Shown here: positions 61,683 to 64,000 of the stretch, one piece after another
Position numbering within the stretch: the stretch's first letter is position 1
Layout of the letters: every line of letters begins with the position of its first letter
From: Barnesiella merdipullorum
GTDB lineage: Bacteria; Bacteroidota; Bacteroidia; Bacteroidales; Barnesiellaceae
DNA length: 64,000 nucleotides
Assembly: GCA_019116365.1 (NCBI GenBank)
Contig: DXBT01000035.1
Coordinates: forward strand, 1-64,000
Reading direction: 5' to 3'
Notes under the pieces: model-generated
Database searches by the model: none
Told to the model about the DNA's origin: nothing
What the model saw: only the letters and a program-made list of their open reading frames with translations
Position numbers and translations under genes: made by a program

Positions 61683-64000
61683 ATGTTTGCAAAGATCGTA
61701 CACTTTTCAATCCGGAGGAAGCTGTTTGTAGGGCTCACCACCCTGTTGCTTCTGGCGGGCGGTATATACTCCATGCTGACACTGCCCATCGATGCCGTGC
61801 CCGACATCACCAACAACCAGGTGCAGATTGTCACTGTGTCGCCCACGCTGGCTCCGCAAGAGGTGGAACAGCTCATCACCTTCCCTATCGAGATAGCCAT
61901 GAGCAACGTGATGAATGTCGAGGAGATTCGTTCGGTATCGCGTTTCGGGTTGTCGCTCGTGACGGTGGTTTTCAAGGAGGATGTCCCCACGCTGGATGCC
62001 CGGCAACTGGTCAATGAGCAGATTCAGATGGTCTCGGGTGAGATTCCGCCCGAGTTGGGTACTCCCGAGCTGATGCCTATCACCACCGGGTTGGGCGAGA
62101 TTTACCAGTATGTGCTCAAGGTGGCTCCGGGTTACGAGGACCGCTACGATGCCATGGAGCTGCGCACCATTCAAGATTGGATTGTGAAACGTCAACTTTC
62201 GGGTATCCCCGGCATTGTCGAGATTAACAGCTTTGGCGGATATCTGAAACAGTATGAGGTGGCCGTTGACCCCGATGCCCTCTATTCGTTGAATATTACT
62301 ATTGGCGAGGTGTTTGAGGCTCTGAGCCGAAACAACCAGAATACGGGGGGTAGCTATATCGAGAAGGTGAACCGTGCCTACTATATCCGCTCCGAGGGTA
62401 TGATTAACGATCTGCACGATGTCGAGCAGATTGTGGTGGCCAATCGAGGTGGTATCCCGGTGCACATCGGCGATATAGGTCGTGTGCAGTTTGGCGCGCC
62501 TAAGCGGTTTGGGGCCATGACCAAGGATGGCGAAGGCGAGTGTGTGGGCGGTATTGCCATGATGCTCAAAGGAGCCAATGCCAACGTGGTGACCAAGGAG
62601 CTGGAGAAACGGGTGGCCAAGGTGCAGCAGATGCTGCCCGAAGGGGTATCGGTAGAGCCTTACCTGAACCGTTCGGAACTGGTGAATAGGAATATCTCTA
62701 CCGTTATACGCAACCTGGTAGAGGGTGCTATCATCGTGTTCCTGGTGCTGATTCTCTTCCTGGGTAATGTACGGGCCGGCCTGATTGTGGCGTCGGTCAT
62801 TCCGCTGGCGATGCTCTTTGCTTTTATTCTGATGCGTATTTTCAATGTATCGGCCAACCTGATGAGCCTTGGGGCCATCGACTTCGGTATTGTGGTGGAC
62901 GGATCCATCGTTATCCTGGAGGGCATCCTGGCCCACCTGTACGGGCGGGAGTTGCGGGGGCGCACCCTCACCCGTGAAGAGATGAATGTCGAGGTCGAGA
63001 AGGGGGCCGGTCGGGTAGTACGAAGCGCTACGTTTGCCGTACTTATTATCTTGATTGTATTCTTCCCCATCCTCACCTTGTCGGGTATCGAGGGCAAATA
63101 CTTCACCCCGATGGCCAAGACGTTGGTGTTCTGTATCATAGGGGCTCTCATTCTCTCGGTTACCTATGTGCCCATGATGGCTTCGCTCTGTCTCAATCGC
63201 CACGTGACGGTAAAGACGACGCTGGCCGATCGCTTCTTTGCCTGGTTGAACCGGGGGTATAAACGAGTACTTCGTTTCAGCCTGGCCCATATGTGGGGAA
63301 CTATTGTAGGGGCTTTTGCCGCCCTGTTGCTCTCGCTGCTGCTCTTTACCAAGTTGGGTGCCGAATTTATTCCTACCCTCGACGAGGGCGACTTTGCCAT
63401 GCAGATGACCCTCCCGGCCGGCAGCTCGTTGAGCCGGAGTATTGAGCTCTCACTCGAGGCCGAGAAGCGGCTCAAAGCTCGCTTCCCCGAGATAAAACAT
63501 GTCGTGGCCAAAATCGGTACGGCCGAGGTGCCCACCGACCCCATGGCAGTCGAGGATGCCGACGTGATGATTGTCATGAAGCCCTTCGACGAATGGACCT
63601 CGGCATCGAGTCGGGCCGAGATGGTCGAGAAGATGAAACAGTGTCTTGACTCGATCGAGGGGGCCGAGTTCAACTTCAGTCAGCCCATCCAGTTGCGTTT
63701 CAACGAGTTGATGACGGGTGCCAAGGCCGATATCGCCATCAAGCTCTATGGCGAGGATATGGCCGAGTTGTATAGCAAGGCTCGCGAAGCGGCTCACTAT
63801 GTAGAGCAGGTGCCGGGAGCCTCCGATGTGCTGGTCGAGCAGGCCATGGGATTGCCACAACTGCTCGTGCACTTCGACCGGGCCAAGATTGCGCGTTATG
63901 GCATCGATATCGAAGAGCTGAATACCGTTATCCGCACCGCCTATGCCGGCGAGACGGCTGGTGTCGTCTTTGAGAACGAACGTCGTTTCGATCTTGTTGT
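61683..64000 (+). CDS. CzcA/CusA-family heavy-metal RND efflux pump, 3' end outside window
   Basis: 772 codons are present and the frame is open to the window end; the family length is about 1030-1050 aa. The N-terminal helix is followed by SMLTLPIDAVPDITNNQVQI, the HME-RND start. The proton-relay motif in helix 4 is D400-F-G-I-V-V-D406-G with E413 (ILEG), the same spacing as D402, D408 and E415 in CzcA. Periplasmic porter domains and the second half start (KLGAEFIPTLDEGDF) are intact. The likely cations are Co/Zn/Cd or Cu/Ag; the sequence seen cannot decide. Its adaptor and channel partners should lie beyond the window. Confidence 0.93.
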   Translation, partial: MFAKIVHFSIRRKLFVGLTTLLLLAGGIYSMLTLPIDAVPDITNNQVQIVTVSPTLAPQEVEQLITFPIEIAMSNVMNVEEIRSVSRFGLSLVTVVFKEDVPTLDARQLVNEQIQMVSGEIPPELGTPELMPITTGLGEIYQYVLKVAPGYEDRYDAMELRTIQDWIVKRQLSGIPGIVEINSFGGYLKQYEVAVDPDALYSLNITIGEVFEALSRNNQNTGGSYIEKVNRAYYIRSEGMINDLHDVEQIVVANRGGIPVHIGDIGRVQFGAPKRFGAMTKDGEGECVGGIAMMLKGANANVVTKELEKRVAKVQQMLPEGVSVEPYLNRSELVNRNISTVIRNLVEGAIIVFLVLILFLGNVRAGLIVASVIPLAMLFAFILMRIFNVSANLMSLGAIDFGIVVDGSIVILEGILAHLYGRELRGRTLTREEMNVEVEKGAGRVVRSATFAVLIILIVFFPILTLSGIEGKYFTPMAKTLVFCIIGALILSVTYVPMMASLCLNRHVTVKTTLADRFFAWLNRGYKRVLRFSLAHMWGTIVGAFAALLLSLLLFTKLGAEFIPTLDEGDFAMQMTLPAGSSLSRSIELSLEAEKRLKARFPEIKHVVAKIGTAEVPTDPMAVEDADVMIVMKPFDEWTSASSRAEMVEKMKQCLDSIEGAEFNFSQPIQLRFNELMTGAKADIAIKLYGEDMAELYSKAREAAHYVEQVPGASDVLVEQAMGLPQLLVHFDRAKIARYGIDIEELNTVIRTAYAGETAGVVFENERRFDLV

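Noticed and set aside
61707..63290. 527-aa minus-strand frame inside the RND pump gene
   Set aside because: The plus-strand frame is open to the window end with full RND motifs; this is its shadow.

Overview
The window is ordinary chromosome of a Bacteroidales bacterium, plausibly a Barnesiella- or Coprobacter-like gut species. The phylum call rests on three things. Promoters carry the Bacteroidetes -7 box TAnnTTTG, in three cases with a TTTG about 18-19 nt upstream. The conserved block DUF6242-DUF6089-uppS-bamA-ompH-ompH-murI is present. So is the order rpsU-xerC-hpf-tRNAs-tuf-tRNA-Trp-secE-nusG-rplKAJL-rpoBC. The genus is inference only. I see no prophage, insertion sequence, CRISPR array, rRNA operon or replication origin.

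Layout. 0-4.2 kb: a TolC/HlyD/MFS drug-efflux operon behind a 22-bp direct repeat. 4.2-6.2 kb: a structured intergenic region with an intrinsic terminator on the minus strand, a membrane protein fused to a cytidylate-kinase-like domain, and two tRNAs. 6.3-10.3 kb: a minus-strand operon pyrE-SRPBCC-argH-aldo/keto reductase-Rieske-like lipoprotein. 10.4-13.6 kb: prmC-recX-comF, divergent from ribD. 13.9-22.3 kb: the envelope block (two lineage-specific envelope proteins, undecaprenyl-PP synthase, BamA, two Skp/OmpH chaperones, glutamate racemase, S4 protein). 22.4-26.0 kb: YeiH-type exporter, gamma-carbonic anhydrase and Xaa-Pro aminopeptidase, all minus.

26.3-40.9 kb is the information-processing core: bS21, XerC/D-type recombinase, HPF, three tRNAs, EF-Tu, tRNA-Trp, SecE, NusG, uL11, uL1, uL10, bL12, RpoB and RpoC. 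It has internal hairpins that look like attenuators and ends at a perfect 16-bp palindromic terminator. 41.0-43.3 kb: znuC and znuA without a permease, then a GNAT enzyme. 43.6-47.2 kb: an Lrp regulator, an inositol-monophosphatase-like enzyme, trpS and a His-rich CDF zinc exporter. 47.3-48.8 kb: dprA and a thioesterase.

49.3-52.7 kb is the most accessory-looking part: a GYF-CD225 protein beside a DUF2752 protein, a secreted Ntn hydrolase, and an AT-rich membrane acyltransferase. 52.8-59.9 kb, minus strand: DUF4954 beta-helix protein, HflX, a large secreted metalloprotease and a DUF2156 protein. The window closes with asnA, tRNA-Asp and a CzcA/CusA RND pump cut by the window end.

No clearly new multi-gene system is evident. 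The best leads are a Rieske-like lipoprotein whose motif His is replaced by Cys, a tRNA-Gly with an apparent A19-U56 pair, a candidate minus-strand RNA at 4.2-4.5 kb, a palindrome over the znuA promoter, the membrane-kinase fusion and the GYF-CD225/DUF2752 pair. All domain and family names come from reading motifs by eye, without a database search.
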